Position numbers and translations under genes: made by a program. Shown here one piece after another: positions 20,596-28,520 of a DNA stretch of 64,000 bases. Position 1 is the stretch's first letter, and every line of letters starts with the position of its first letter. The notes under the pieces were generated by a model. That model made no database searches, had not been told where the DNA came from, and was given only the letters and a program-made list of their open reading frames with translations. Origin of the DNA: Arthrobacter sp. PsM3 (lineage in GTDB: Bacteria > Actinomycetota > Actinomycetes > Actinomycetales > Micrococcaceae); the NCBI RefSeq assembly GCF_030433895.1, contig NZ_JARUXE010000015.1, positions 1 to 64,000 on the forward strand, read 5' to 3'.

Positions 20596-20631
20596 TTCAA
20601 AGTTGAGCGACCTGCACTCAACTTTGAATTG
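20593..20631. promoter_or_regulatory. HAIR element 2 inside a larger palindrome
   Basis: The HAIR core TTGAGCGACCTGCACTCAA lies at 20603-20621. It is extended on both sides into perfect 15-base arms (20593-20607 and 20617-20631) around a 9-base centre. It lies just upstream of, and overlaps, the -35 region of the dnaK promoter. Confidence 0.85.
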
Positions 20632-20741
20632 CGGGGGGCTCGAGCCCGTCACTGCAAGCCGCACTTTCCCGGAATTCCGGGGAATTTCGGGCAGCACCAA
20701 GGCCGGCAACTGCACCGTTCGCTGATCGCGAAGTCCGACGC

Positions 20742-21146
20742 CTAGTGGTCCGCGAGGCCCGTTTCGCCTGCGGAGTCGTCCCGGGAGGGCGCCGCCAAGG
20801 GCTCGCGGTCCGCGGCAGGCCGGGCACCTGCCGGACCTGCGGCACCCGCGGCGCCGTAGTCGCCTTCCGGATACTCACCCTCTTCGGCGGCGGCAGGCGG
20901 CGCAACTGTGCCACCCGCCGCTCCATAGTCGCCCTCGGGGTAGTCGCCCTCCTCAGCGCCGACGGCGGTGGTGCCGCCGACTCCTGCCGCGCCGTAGTCG
21001 CCGGTGGAGTATTCGCCCTCCGCCGCCGCGGGCGGGTTCTCCCCGGCGGAGCCCGCCGTGCCGTAGTCGCCCTCGACATACTGGCCCTCGGCCGCCGCGC
21101 CTTCGGGTTCCGCTGCCGTTCGATCAGACTCGTTGTTTTCGGACAT
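20742..21146 (-). CDS. Tandem-repeat acidic protein (GDYGAAG repeats)
   Basis: A 134-residue protein of low complexity. It contains four imperfect repeats of about 23 residues, each built around a core such as EGEYPEGDYGAAG (variants GQYVEGDYGTAG, GEYSTGDYGAAG, GDYPEGDYGAAG), joined by Ala/Pro/Gly-rich spacers. There are no Cys, no signal peptide and no transmembrane helix, and the sequence is rich in Glu, Asp and Tyr, so it is probably disordered. ATG 21146 is preceded by GGAAGGATCCAACC, a good Shine-Dalgarno sequence. It lies on the same strand as dnaK, upstream of the HAIR region. I know no characterised relative; function unknown. Confidence 0.7.
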   Translation of the reverse strand: MSENNESDRTAAEPEGAAAEGQYVEGDYGTAGSAGENPPAAAEGEYSTGDYGAAGVGGTTAVGAEEGDYPEGDYGAAGGTVAPPAAAEEGEYPEGDYGAAGAAGPAGARPAADREPLAAPSRDDSAGETGLADH

Positions 21147-21277
21147 GGTTGGATCCTTCCTGGAAGCTCCGGCGCGCCCAGGCAGGCGCAGGGGCAGTCT
21201 ATCGAGCGTCGCCGGGAGACAACAGAGGGCACGGAAACCCGGGCCCAGCGGCCAGGAGGGTTAAGAAGCCAGGAGGG

Positions 21278-22039
21278 TTAATAAGCCGGCCGCTCGCCCG
21301 CCCCGTCGGCCGCGCAAAGCCCCGCGAGATCCGCCAGCGCGGCCAGATGGTGGGAAAAGAGTTCGTCCGGGGCGGCGAAGGTGCCCGCGCCGTACTGGCC
21401 GAAAACCTCGAAGCTGACGGCGCCGAACAGCGAGGTCCAAACGAGCGCGCCCCGCGCCAGCAGCCGGTCCGACACCGCGAGTCCCATCCCGTCGCGGATG
21501 CGCGCCAGGTCGGCGGCGAGCGGCGGCACGACGGCGGCCCCACCGCCTGGATCCACCAGCCGGCCCGCGCGGTAGGCGCCGTCCAGCAGAGCCATCAGGG
21601 CGTAGATGACCCGGGTGCCGGGCCCCGTAGTCCGCTCGGCAGGCGCCCGGTATCCGGGCACCGGGCTGCCGAAGAGGAGTCCGTAGCGGGCCGGCTCGCG
21701 CAGCGCCCAGCGCCGCACCGCGGAACCCAGGGCACTGAACCGTCCGGCGAAGTCGGCCGCGGGCAGGGCGGACACGGCGGCGTCCACTTCGTCGCCGAGC
21801 TCGTTGTAGGCGTCGATGAGCAGCAAGGTCAGCAGCTCTTCACGGTTCTCCACATAGCGGTAGACCGCCGAGGAGACGACGCCGAGGTCCCTGGCCACGG
21901 CACGAAGGGACAGTGCGGCGGCCCCGTGCACTGCCAGGTGGTCCCGGCCAAGGCGCACGATGTCCTCAATGGTCCGGGCCCGGGCGCGCTCGCGCGGGGT
22001 GGGCGGCTTCGGAGACGGGGCGCTGGCGGTCTGCGGCAT
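21278..22039 (-). CDS. TetR family transcriptional regulator
   Basis: A 253-residue TetR repressor. The N-terminal helix-turn-helix is ALSLRAVARDLGVVSSAVYRYVENREELL, followed by a ligand-binding domain of the type found in many actinobacterial TetR proteins with a WxxLREPARYGLLFGSPVPGY segment. ATG 22039 (MPQTAS) is chosen over 22057, because a TTGACA-N16-AATGCT promoter overlaps the longer version, leaving almost no leader. It diverges from the SDR gene, and operator-like palindromes lie in the shared region, so it probably represses itself and that neighbour. Confidence 0.9.
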   Translation of the reverse strand: MPQTASAPSPKPPTPRERARARTIEDIVRLGRDHLAVHGAAALSLRAVARDLGVVSSAVYRYVENREELLTLLLIDAYNELGDEVDAAVSALPAADFAGRFSALGSAVRRWALREPARYGLLFGSPVPGYRAPAERTTGPGTRVIYALMALLDGAYRAGRLVDPGGGAAVVPPLAADLARIRDGMGLAVSDRLLARGALVWTSLFGAVSFEVFGQYGAGTFAAPDELFSHHLAALADLAGLCAADGAGERPAY

Positions 22040-22060
22040 GGCTCCAGCATTCCACAAAGC

Positions 22061-22142
22061 AGAGCAGTGTCAACAAATGTGAGCACTGCTCTTGACTTCC
22101 CTCTGAACCGGCGGCATCCTGAATTAGGAGAGCACCGCTCTC
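22061..22142. promoter_or_regulatory. Operator cluster between TetR and SDR genes
   Basis: Two near-identical palindromes, GAGCACTGCTC (22081-22091) and GAGCACCGCTC (22130-22140, extended to GAGAGCACCGCTCTC), flank the SDR-side promoter, with -35-like TTGACT at 22092. A third related half-site, AGAGCAGTGTC (22061-22071), overlaps the -35 of the TetR promoter. The arrangement fits an autoregulating TetR repressor. Confidence 0.6.
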
Positions 22143-22194
22143 GCAAGCCCGAACGAACCAACGAAGCCGGGCGACCCGAGAAAGTGAGAACACC

Positions 22195-23151
22195 ATGTCC
22201 CAGCCTGATTCCCCCGAGGTCCCTGCCCTGTTCGTCGTTACCGGCGCCGGCCCGGTTGGCTGGACGGTTGCCGAGCAGCTCGCCACAGCGGGCCACCGGG
22301 TGCGCGTCCTCACCCGCTCCGGCAGCGGGCCCGCCCACCCGCGGATCGAGAAGGTGGCCGTGGATGTCTCCGACCCGGCGCAGCTTGGCGGTCTGTTCCG
22401 CGGAGCCAAGGCCGTGTTCCACTGCATCCACGGCTCGCAGTACAGCGCCAGGGTCTGGGGCGAGGAACTGCCCGGCGCCGAGCAGACAGTGCTTGCCGCG
22501 GCGGGCGAGGCCGGCGCCGTCGTCGTCTTTCCGGAAAGCCTATACTCCTACAGCGAGCCGGAACGGCCGATGACCGAGGAGGGCCCGCGGGAGGCCCAGG
22601 GCGGCAAACGGGGCATCCGGACCGCACTCCTGAAGGCCCGAGCGGCGTCCGCAACAGACACCGTAAGCGTGGTGGCGGGTGATTTCTTCGGCCCCAGGGT
22701 CCGCGGTGCGCATGCCGGCGAGCGCATGGTGAAGCCGGTACTGGCCGGCAAATACCTGCTGGTGATCGGCAACGCGGGGCTGCCGCACTCCTTCACCTAT
22801 GTGCCGGATCTGGCCGCCGCCATGATCAGGGCCGCGCAGGATCCGGTCCTCTGGAACCGGGTGTGGCACGCGCCGACCGGCCCGGCGCTGAGCCAACGGC
22901 AGATCGCCGCAGCGTTCGCCGCCGCCGCCGGCGTCCGCGCACCGCGCGTGGTTGCCATCCCCGGCCGGGCGCTGCGGATGATGGGCATGTTTTCCCCCGG
23001 GACGCGTGAACTGGCCGAAACGCTCTACCAGTTCGAGCGCCCTTTCGTGATGGACTCCCGGGCCAGCGAGGCGGCCCTGGGGCTGCAGCCCACCCCGTTG
23101 ACGGAAGCAGCCGCCGCCACCGTTGCGTGGTGGGGGGACCAGGAACGGTGA
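22195..23151 (+). CDS. NAD(P)-dependent epimerase/dehydratase-like SDR protein
   Basis: A 318-residue extended/atypical short-chain dehydrogenase. The nucleotide-binding motif is TGAGPVGWTVAEQL near residue 17. A VDVSDPAQLGGLFRGAKAVF segment and FPESLYSY follow, the last being the likely Ser/Tyr catalytic area in a non-standard form, and then FFGPRVRGAHAGERM. The substrate is unknown; similar proteins are often called NAD-dependent epimerase. It is expressed away from the TetR gene and probably controlled by it. The start is ATG 22195, although its Shine-Dalgarno sequence is only moderate (GAGAAAGTGAGAAC). Confidence 0.82.
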   Translation: MSQPDSPEVPALFVVTGAGPVGWTVAEQLATAGHRVRVLTRSGSGPAHPRIEKVAVDVSDPAQLGGLFRGAKAVFHCIHGSQYSARVWGEELPGAEQTVLAAAGEAGAVVVFPESLYSYSEPERPMTEEGPREAQGGKRGIRTALLKARAASATDTVSVVAGDFFGPRVRGAHAGERMVKPVLAGKYLLVIGNAGLPHSFTYVPDLAAAMIRAAQDPVLWNRVWHAPTGPALSQRQIAAAFAAAAGVRAPRVVAIPGRALRMMGMFSPGTRELAETLYQFERPFVMDSRASEAALGLQPTPLTEAAAATVAWWGDQER

Positions 23152-23177
23152 CGGCGGCTGCGGACTCGGGGTGCCGG

Positions 23178-25403
23178 CTAGCGGATGCCTGCCTTTGCAG
23201 CTTCCGGCTGCGGGGCCGCGGGCTGGGCGCGCGCGGCGGCATCCGTGTCGGGGCGTCCGAGCTTGCTCGGCCACCAGATCCGCGGGCCGATGTCGTAGGC
23301 CAGGGCCGGGACCAGCAGCGAGCGGACCAGAATGGTGTCCAGCAGTACCCCGAAGGCCACAATGAAGGCCAGCTGCACGAGGAACATGATGGGGATGACG
23401 CTCAGGGCCGCGAAGGTGGCCGCGAGGACCACTCCGGCGGAGGTGATCACGCCGCCCGTGACGCCCAGGCCGCGGAGGTTGCCGGGCCGGGTGCCGTGCT
23501 TGATTGATTCCTCCCGGACCCGGCTCATCAGGAAGATGTTGTAGTCCACCCCCAGCGCGACGAGGAAGACGAAGCCAAACAGGGGAACAGTGGCGTCGGC
23601 TCCCGGGAATCGGAAGACGTTGTTGAACACGAAGGCGGAGACTCCCATGGCGGCGGCGTAGGACAGGACCACCGAGGCGACCAGCAGGACCGGCGCCAGC
23701 ACGGAGCGCAGCAGCAGCATCAGGATGATGAGGATGACCGCGAGGACCACCGGGATGATGGTGACGAGGTCACGCTGGGCGGTGGTGTTCGTATCCAGTG
23801 CCGTCGCGGTCACTCCGCCGACGAGTGCGCCGTCGTCAGTCTTCTTCAGTTCCTGGCGCAGGGCCACCACGACGTTTTCGGCCTCGTTGGAGTCCGCGGC
23901 GTAGTTCAGCGTTGCATTGATCAGGACCTTGCCGTCCCTGACGGCGGGCGCCGTAGGAGCCGCCGGAGCACCGGGTGCAGCCGGGGCGCCGGTCATGATG
24001 GGGACGCCGCCCTCGGCCAACAGGTAGGCATCCCCGACGCCGTCGGTCGCCTTGGTCTTGGCCAGCACCTCCTGGGCCTTCGCCTCCTGGGCGACGATCA
24101 CGGCGGGGCTGCCGGACCCGGCGTCGAAGTGCCGGGCCAGGGCATCCTGGCCGTCCACGGCGTTGGAGGCGGTGAGGATGACGTCGGTCTGCGGGACGCC
24201 GTTGGCCTTGAGCTGGAGCAACCCGGTGGACGCCACCAGGAGCAGCAACACGGAAGCGATCCAGACCGTGCGGGGCCGGCGGGAGACAAGGGAACCGGTG
24301 GCGCGCCACAGACCTTTCTGACCCTCCAGCCCGGTGACGTACTCCGGCTCGCGCTCGGTCTCCGGAAGCAGCTTGGGACGGAACGGCCAGAAGGCGGCCC
24401 GGCCCAGCAGCGCCATCATCGCTGGCAGCAGGGTCAGCGCCGCGATGAGGGAACACAGGATGCCTGCGGCCGCCACGGGTCCGAGGGCCTTGTTCGAGTT
24501 GAGGTCGGAGAAGAGCAGGCACAGCAGCGCGATGATGACTGTGGCGCCGGAGGCAACGATCGGCTCCCAGGCCGCCTTCCAGGCGGTGAGCGCGGCGGCC
24601 GTGCGGTTGGTGGTGTGCGTCAGGGCCTCGCGGAAGCGTGCCACGTAGAGCAGCGCGTAGTCCGTGGCGGCGCCGATCACGAGGATGGAGAGGATGCCCT
24701 GGCTCTGGCCGTTCAGCTGGATCCAGCCGAGCTTGGCCATGCCGAAGACCAGCAGGATGGCGGCGCAGAGCGCGAAGACCGACGTGAACAGCACGGCGAT
24801 CGGCAACAGCAGCGATCGGTAGACGATCAGCAGGATCAGGAAAACCGCGCCGAGCGCCACGAGCAGCAGAATGCCGTCAATGCCGGCAAAGGCACTAACG
24901 AGGTCGGCCGTGAGCCCGGCCGGACCGGTCACGAAGGTCTGCATTCCCGCCGGCGCGGATGCCTGGACCACCTCGCGGAGTTCCTTGACGACCGCCTTGA
25001 CCTCGCCGGCGGACTCGATGGGAACCACAAACTGCACGGCTTTGGCGTCCTCGGAAGGGATGGGGCCGACGACGGTGCTGCCGCCGCCCACGGCCTCCAG
25101 CTTGCCCTTGAGGGCTGCCGCCTCGCCGAGTTGGGCCGGGGTGAACGCCGAATCGCTCTCAACGACGATGACGGCGGGGATCTGGTTCGAGGCCCGGAAC
25201 TTGGCCTGCCAGTCCTGGGCCTCCGTGGCCTCGGCTCCCGCCGGGAGGAAGGACGCCTGGTCGTTCGAGGAGACCTCACTGAGCCGGCCAAAGGTGGGTC
25301 CGCCGATCCCGGCGATGGCCAGCCAGGTGACAACGAGCAGAACGGGTATCAGCCAACGCAGCCAAAAGGGGACGCGGGCACTGCTTTGTGGTGTCTTGTT
25401 CAT
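23178..25403 (-). CDS. MMPL/RND family transporter
   Basis: A 741-residue export protein of the MMPL branch of the RND superfamily, with about 12 transmembrane helices in two repeats. Each repeat starts with one helix and a large outside loop, followed by a block of helices. Visible features are GAATDYALLYVARFREALTH in the first block and LGVDYNIFLMSRVREESIKHGT in the second, both hallmark MMPL sequences with the proton-relay Asp-Tyr pair. The second outside loop carries an Ala/Pro-rich stretch (APAAPGAPAAPTAPA). ATG 25403 has AGAAGGA upstream. The divergent MarR gene and the 19-bp palindrome between them suggest inducible export of a toxic lipid or drug. Confidence 0.92.
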   Translation of the reverse strand: MNKTPQSSARVPFWLRWLIPVLLVVTWLAIAGIGGPTFGRLSEVSSNDQASFLPAGAEATEAQDWQAKFRASNQIPAVIVVESDSAFTPAQLGEAAALKGKLEAVGGGSTVVGPIPSEDAKAVQFVVPIESAGEVKAVVKELREVVQASAPAGMQTFVTGPAGLTADLVSAFAGIDGILLLVALGAVFLILLIVYRSLLLPIAVLFTSVFALCAAILLVFGMAKLGWIQLNGQSQGILSILVIGAATDYALLYVARFREALTHTTNRTAAALTAWKAAWEPIVASGATVIIALLCLLFSDLNSNKALGPVAAAGILCSLIAALTLLPAMMALLGRAAFWPFRPKLLPETEREPEYVTGLEGQKGLWRATGSLVSRRPRTVWIASVLLLLVASTGLLQLKANGVPQTDVILTASNAVDGQDALARHFDAGSGSPAVIVAQEAKAQEVLAKTKATDGVGDAYLLAEGGVPIMTGAPAAPGAPAAPTAPAVRDGKVLINATLNYAADSNEAENVVVALRQELKKTDDGALVGGVTATALDTNTTAQRDLVTIIPVVLAVILIILMLLLRSVLAPVLLVASVVLSYAAAMGVSAFVFNNVFRFPGADATVPLFGFVFLVALGVDYNIFLMSRVREESIKHGTRPGNLRGLGVTGGVITSAGVVLAATFAALSVIPIMFLVQLAFIVAFGVLLDTILVRSLLVPALAYDIGPRIWWPSKLGRPDTDAAARAQPAAPQPEAAKAGIR

Positions 25404-25434
25404 GGTTCCTTCTGGTGCGTGCCTCGGAGGAGTA

Positions 25435-25491
25435 GAATTGAGTCCATAATAGACTATCTCCACGATGGAGATAACCCACCGACGTCAATTC
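25435..25491. promoter_or_regulatory. Nested palindromic operator between MMPL and MarR genes
   Basis: A perfect 19-base palindrome, TATCTCCACGATGGAGATA (25455-25473), sits in the spacer of the MMPL promoter (-35 TTATCT at 25474-25469, -10 TATTAT at 25451-25446, minus strand). An outer pair, GAATTGA (25435-25441) and TCAATTC (25485-25491), is centred within one base of it. This is very likely the MarR-type binding site. Confidence 0.75.
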
Positions 25492-25607
25492 TTGGCAAAG
25501 ATTGTGGCCCTGGGCCGGTTCGAAGCCGGGGTCCGCTGAAGTAAACTCCGGAGGGCGCCTGCTGCGGGAGCAGGCGTGAACCAGGTACCGGGAGAGGAAG
25601 GTGCACC

Positions 25608-26147
25608 GTGACAGTCGATCCGTCGGGACGACCAGAACCTTCCGGGGCGCCCTCCGGACCGCCGCCCGGGCCGCCGCCGCTGGTGCGGCTGCTGCAGGAT
25701 TTCAGCCTTGAGGCCAACCGCTACGTGGATTCCGCCGGCGGACGCAACGACATGCACCGGACAGACCTCAACGCCCTTGCCGTGATCATGCAGCACACCG
25801 CACGGAACCAGATCGTCACCCCCGGCGTGCTGCGTAAGGAACTGCACCTCAGCTCACCGGCCACCACGGCGCTGATCGACCGGCTGCACAAGTCCGGCCA
25901 CGTCATCCGGGAACGGCAGGGTAGCGACCGGCGGCAGGTCCAGCTCCGGATGACCCCCAAGGCCTACCGCGACGGCGGTGCCATGTTCCAGCCGCTGGCC
26001 CGCCACATGGGCGCCGCGATGGCCGAATTCACTCCGGAGGAGCTGGAGATCGCGACCCGCTTTATGACCTCGATGATCGAGGCGACGGTCAGGGCCGGGC
26101 AGGAGGCGGCGCAGCAGGTTGCACCGTCTGCAGCCGACGCGTCCTAG
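25608..26147 (+). CDS. MarR family transcriptional regulator
   Basis: A 179-residue MarR regulator with a Pro-rich N-terminal tail. The winged helix-turn-helix is seen as VTPGVLRKELHLSSPATTAL and IDRLHKSGHVIRERQGSDRR, with the wing Asp-Arg-Arg typical of MarR. GTG 25608 follows GAGAGGAAGG at a good distance. It is divergent from the MMPL exporter, so it probably represses the exporter and is relieved by its substrate. Confidence 0.92.
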   Translation: MTVDPSGRPEPSGAPSGPPPGPPPLVRLLQDFSLEANRYVDSAGGRNDMHRTDLNALAVIMQHTARNQIVTPGVLRKELHLSSPATTALIDRLHKSGHVIRERQGSDRRQVQLRMTPKAYRDGGAMFQPLARHMGAAMAEFTPEELEIATRFMTSMIEATVRAGQEAAQQVAPSAADAS

Positions 26148-26317
26148 TTGCCTTTCTCGGGCGGCCCAGGCCCAAGGGCAGGAGCCCCCAGCCCGCTGTG
26201 CGCCCCGCCCATGCCGCAGCCGCGGCCAGCCCCAGCGAGGCCGAAAATCCTGCGGTCTTCCCCGCTGCCCCCTCCCCCTTTCACGGATTTGCCGGCGCGA
26301 GGCGGTAGCGTTTCCTT

Positions 26318-27133
26318 ATGAGTGCGCAGCAGCCTGAAGATGTGTACACCCACGGCCACCACGAGTCGGTGGTCCGCGCCCATGCCTCGCGGACGGCGGA
26401 GAACTCCGCGGCCTTTGTGATCCCGTACCTCACCCCTGGGGTTTCCGTGCTCGACGTGGGCTGCGGGCCCGGCAGCATCACCTGCGATTTCGCCGGGCTG
26501 GTCTCCCCCGGGACGGTCACCGGGCTGGACCGCTCGCCCGAAGTGATCGGCCAGGCGGCCGCGCTCGCGGCCGAGCGCGGCGTGCGGAACGTCGAGTTCG
26601 TCGCCGGCAACATCTACGACCTCGACTTTGAGGATGAAACGTTCGACGTCGTGCACGCCCACCAGGTGCTGCAGCATCTCACGGACCCGGTCGCTGCCCT
26701 GCGGGAAATGCGCCGCGTAGCCAAACCCGGTGGCATCGTGGCGGTACGCGACGCCGATTTTCATGGCATGAGCTGGTTCCCGGCCGTCCCCGAGCTGGAT
26801 GAATGGATGGAGCTCTACCAGCGGATCGCCCGCCGCAACGGGGCCGAACCCGACGCCGGACGCCGCCTGGTGTCCTGGGCCCAGTCCGCCGGGTTCACCG
26901 ACGTCGCTCCCTCCAGCAGCAACTGGCTCTACGCCACCGGACAGCAGCGACGCTGGCAGGCGCGGGTGTGGGGCGAGCGCGTGCTGCACTCAGCCTTCGC
27001 GGACCAGGCACTCGAATACGGCTTTGCAAATGCCGCCGATCTGGCCCGGATTTCGGCCGGCTGGCACCGCTGGGGCTCCACGGATGACGGCTGGTTCCTG
27101 ATCCCCAACGGCGAGGTGATCGCGCGGGCCTAA
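26318..27133 (+). CDS. Class I SAM-dependent methyltransferase
   Basis: A 271-residue methyltransferase of the UbiE/type-11 class. Motif I is VLDVGCGPGSITCDFA near residue 45, the acidic loop is GLDRSPEVIGQA, motif post-II is FDVVHAHQVLQHL and motif III is EMRRVAKPGGIVAVRDADF. The C-terminal part (about residues 150-271) is a helical substrate domain. ATG 26318 is used; the Shine-Dalgarno sequence upstream is poor. The substrate is unknown and the neighbours give no pathway context. Confidence 0.88.
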   Translation: MSAQQPEDVYTHGHHESVVRAHASRTAENSAAFVIPYLTPGVSVLDVGCGPGSITCDFAGLVSPGTVTGLDRSPEVIGQAAALAAERGVRNVEFVAGNIYDLDFEDETFDVVHAHQVLQHLTDPVAALREMRRVAKPGGIVAVRDADFHGMSWFPAVPELDEWMELYQRIARRNGAEPDAGRRLVSWAQSAGFTDVAPSSSNWLYATGQQRRWQARVWGERVLHSAFADQALEYGFANAADLARISAGWHRWGSTDDGWFLIPNGEVIARA

Positions 27134-27300
27134 GGTGCTCCCGGCGCCGGTGCCCCATACGGCAGCGCGGGCGCGTCGCAGCACGGACGGTTGGGCGGGC
27201 CCGGCAGCCGTTGACCGTGAGGGCCGCCGCTGGCAGGCCGTTGTCCACATAGCCGCCGACCGCTCTAGAGCTCCGGCGCCGGGTTTCTTAGCATCAAGAC

Positions 27301-27795
27301 ATGATCATCCAAGCAGGTTTTGACTTCGAGATACTCGCCCGCCCGTTGATCGTCCAGCACGGCGCACTCCTGCCCAGGCTCGTCCTGATTGGCCTGGACG
27401 CCGAAATGCAGCTCGACGACGTACACGTCATCACTGAAGAATTCGAGGGTTCCCTGGCCCCTTTCCACGACGCTGTCCTGGCCGCGCTCGATACGGAATT
27501 CACCAAGTACTTTGCCATCGCCCACCCCGGCAGATTCACTGGATACATCCAAACGGAGCCAATCATGGACGAGGCCGATGAATTGGAATCGAAGGCGGCC
27601 GAACGGGGACTGCGGCTGATCGGCCACTTCGCCCTCGACGAAACGGGCTACATGTCCGCCCGCGCGCATATGTACTTCGACCAGTATCCGAGTCACAACG
27701 ACCTTCCGAGAACCATGCTGCACTGGTCCCATTCGAAGCTGCTCCGGTGCCTCTGCGCCCGGTGCGACCCCTTGTGCCAAACGGCGGGCGCGTGA
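27301..27795 (+). CDS. Hypothetical protein
   Basis: I do not recognise this 164-residue protein. It is acidic through residue 130, with no signal peptide, and has segments such as PRLVLIGLDAEMQLDDVHVI and RLIGHFALDETGYMSARAHM that look like alternating strands and helices of a real fold. The last 30 residues change character (LRCLCARCDPLCQ, four Cys), which might mean a frameshifted tail or a small metal site. No clear Shine-Dalgarno sequence precedes ATG 27301. A long reading frame on the opposite strand has worse amino-acid composition and is probably a shadow. Confidence 0.5.
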   Translation: MIIQAGFDFEILARPLIVQHGALLPRLVLIGLDAEMQLDDVHVITEEFEGSLAPFHDAVLAALDTEFTKYFAIAHPGRFTGYIQTEPIMDEADELESKAAERGLRLIGHFALDETGYMSARAHMYFDQYPSHNDLPRTMLHWSHSKLLRCLCARCDPLCQTAGA

Positions 27796-27850
27796 CTGTG
27801 TTGTGAAGCGAGGGGCGAAGAGGGCCCGTCCGCGGAAGTAAGCTGAATCA

Positions 27851-28474
27851 GTGCAACCCTCCCTTTGGCTGGCCCTGGCGGGCGCCGGCGTCCTGATCAG
27901 CTTCACTCCCGGCGCAGGTGCCATCAACACCATGAGCAACTCCCTGAACTCCGGCTTCCGGCGTTCCATCTGGGGGATCCTCGGCCAGCAGGCCGCGCTG
28001 GTGGTGCACATCGTGATCGTGGCCCTCGGCGTCGGGGTGCTGGTGGCCAGCTCGCCGGTGGCCTTCAACGTGATCCGCTACGCCGGCGCCGCCTACCTTG
28101 TCTACCTGGGCATCCAGCAGTTCCGGCACAAACCCGACCTGGACCAGGAAAAGGCTGCCGCGCTGCGCAACGAGCCGGCATTCTCCATGTTCCGCCGCGG
28201 GCTGTGGGTCAACCTGCTGAACCCCAAGGCGATCGTGTTCTTCCTGGCTTTCATGCCGCAGTTCATCCGCCCGGAGAATCCGCTCCTGCCGCAGTACCTG
28301 ACGTTGTCTGCCACAGTGATTGTCATCGACATCCTGGTCATGTGGTTCTTCTTCGCCGCCGCAGCCAAGTCCTTCCAGCGGTTCACGCACGACGCCCGCG
28401 GGCAGCGCATACTCAACCGGACGTTTGGCGTGCTGTTCATGGCCGTCGGCGTCGCACTGGCCCTCATCCACTGA
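27851..28474 (+). CDS. LysE/RhtB family amino-acid exporter
   Basis: A 207-residue membrane protein with six predicted helices. The start, LALAGAGVLISFTPGAGAIN, carries the LysE/RhtB family Pro-Gly motif. GLWVNLLNPKAIVFFLAFMPQF is the second conserved signature (N-PKA). The family exports basic amino acids, threonine/homoserine or similar metabolites. GTG 27851 is the start. A GC-rich hairpin lies just after the stop, between this gene and the convergent CoA ligase. Confidence 0.9.
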   Translation: MQPSLWLALAGAGVLISFTPGAGAINTMSNSLNSGFRRSIWGILGQQAALVVHIVIVALGVGVLVASSPVAFNVIRYAGAAYLVYLGIQQFRHKPDLDQEKAAALRNEPAFSMFRRGLWVNLLNPKAIVFFLAFMPQFIRPENPLLPQYLTLSATVIVIDILVMWFFFAAAAKSFQRFTHDARGQRILNRTFGVLFMAVGVALALIH

Positions 28475-28475
28475 C

Positions 28476-28506
28476 GGCCCCGCCCGGGACGGGCGGCCCG
28501 GCTTTC
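28476..28506. terminator. GC-rich hairpin between convergent genes
   Basis: CCGCCC (28480-28485) and GGGCGG (28491-28496) pair around a 5-base loop, with flanking GGCC/GGCC-like bases and a short T tract (CTTTCC). It may end transcription of the LysE gene, the CoA ligase gene, or both. The short U tract makes it a weak call. Confidence 0.4.
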
Positions 28507-28520
28507 CGGGACCAGTCCAG

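Noticed and set aside
27265..28068. A 267-codon minus-strand frame opposite the hypothetical and LysE genes
   Set aside because: It crosses two plus-strand genes, one of them clearly LysE/RhtB, and lacks a domain.
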